5,992 nt of DNA from Anaerolineae bacterium. Its GTDB lineage: Bacteria > Chloroflexota > Anaerolineae > Aggregatilineales > Aggregatilineaceae. The notes under the pieces are model-generated. The model was given only the letters and a program-made list of their open reading frames with translations. It did not search any database and had not been told where the DNA came from. A program made the translations under genes and the position numbers. Shown here piece by piece: positions 5,980 to 5,992 of the stretch; the first letter of the stretch is position 1; each line of letters starts with the position of its first letter. The DNA lies in the NCBI GenBank assembly GCA_016929355.1, contig JAFGJA010000046.1, positions 1 to 5,992 on the forward strand, given 5' to 3'.

Positions 5980-5992
5980 CAAACCCTGAACC

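Overview
The window reads as chromosomal DNA of a moderately GC-rich bacterium. The best guess is a Chloroflexota (Anaerolineae-like) genome, but this is inference from style: large secreted trypsin-like proteases with extra beta domains, short C/G-rich hairpin repeats between genes, and a heptamer repeat tract. No rRNA or other marker gene is present to confirm it. There are no tRNA, rRNA, CRISPR or transposase genes.

Layout: the left half (1-3719) is a plus-strand cluster of three envelope genes. A multi-pass membrane protein of the PrsW family is cut by the left edge and seems to lack two family glutamates. Next is a single-anchor protein with a PsbP/DcrB-like extracytoplasmic domain. Last is a long exported trypsin-like serine protease with an intact His/Asp/Ser set, a probable calcium loop, three tandem copies of a ~108-residue domain, and a carboxypeptidase-regulatory-like C-terminal domain. 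Two copies of one ~46 bp hairpin repeat lie in opposite orientation on either side of the middle gene. One seems to supply that gene's ribosome binding site; the other lies at the beginning of the protease reading frame and makes its start uncertain.

The right half (3756-5870) runs on the minus strand and converges on the protease gene with only 36 bp between stops. It holds a 12-helix major facilitator transporter followed by a stand-alone HD-domain-like protein of unknown substrate. The latter probably has its own promoter in the 48 bp gap. Upstream of the transporter is a ~120 bp AT-richer stretch with a tiny reading frame that overlaps the transporter start by ATGA, and a short tract of degenerate 7-bp repeats.

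Together the left genes look like an envelope or secreted-proteolysis group. The right genes look like a separate transport and hydrolase pair. Nothing proves a new system. The points most worth following are the degenerate PrsW protein, the inverted repeat pair around one gene, the protease start problem, and the protease's calcium loop and triplicated domain.
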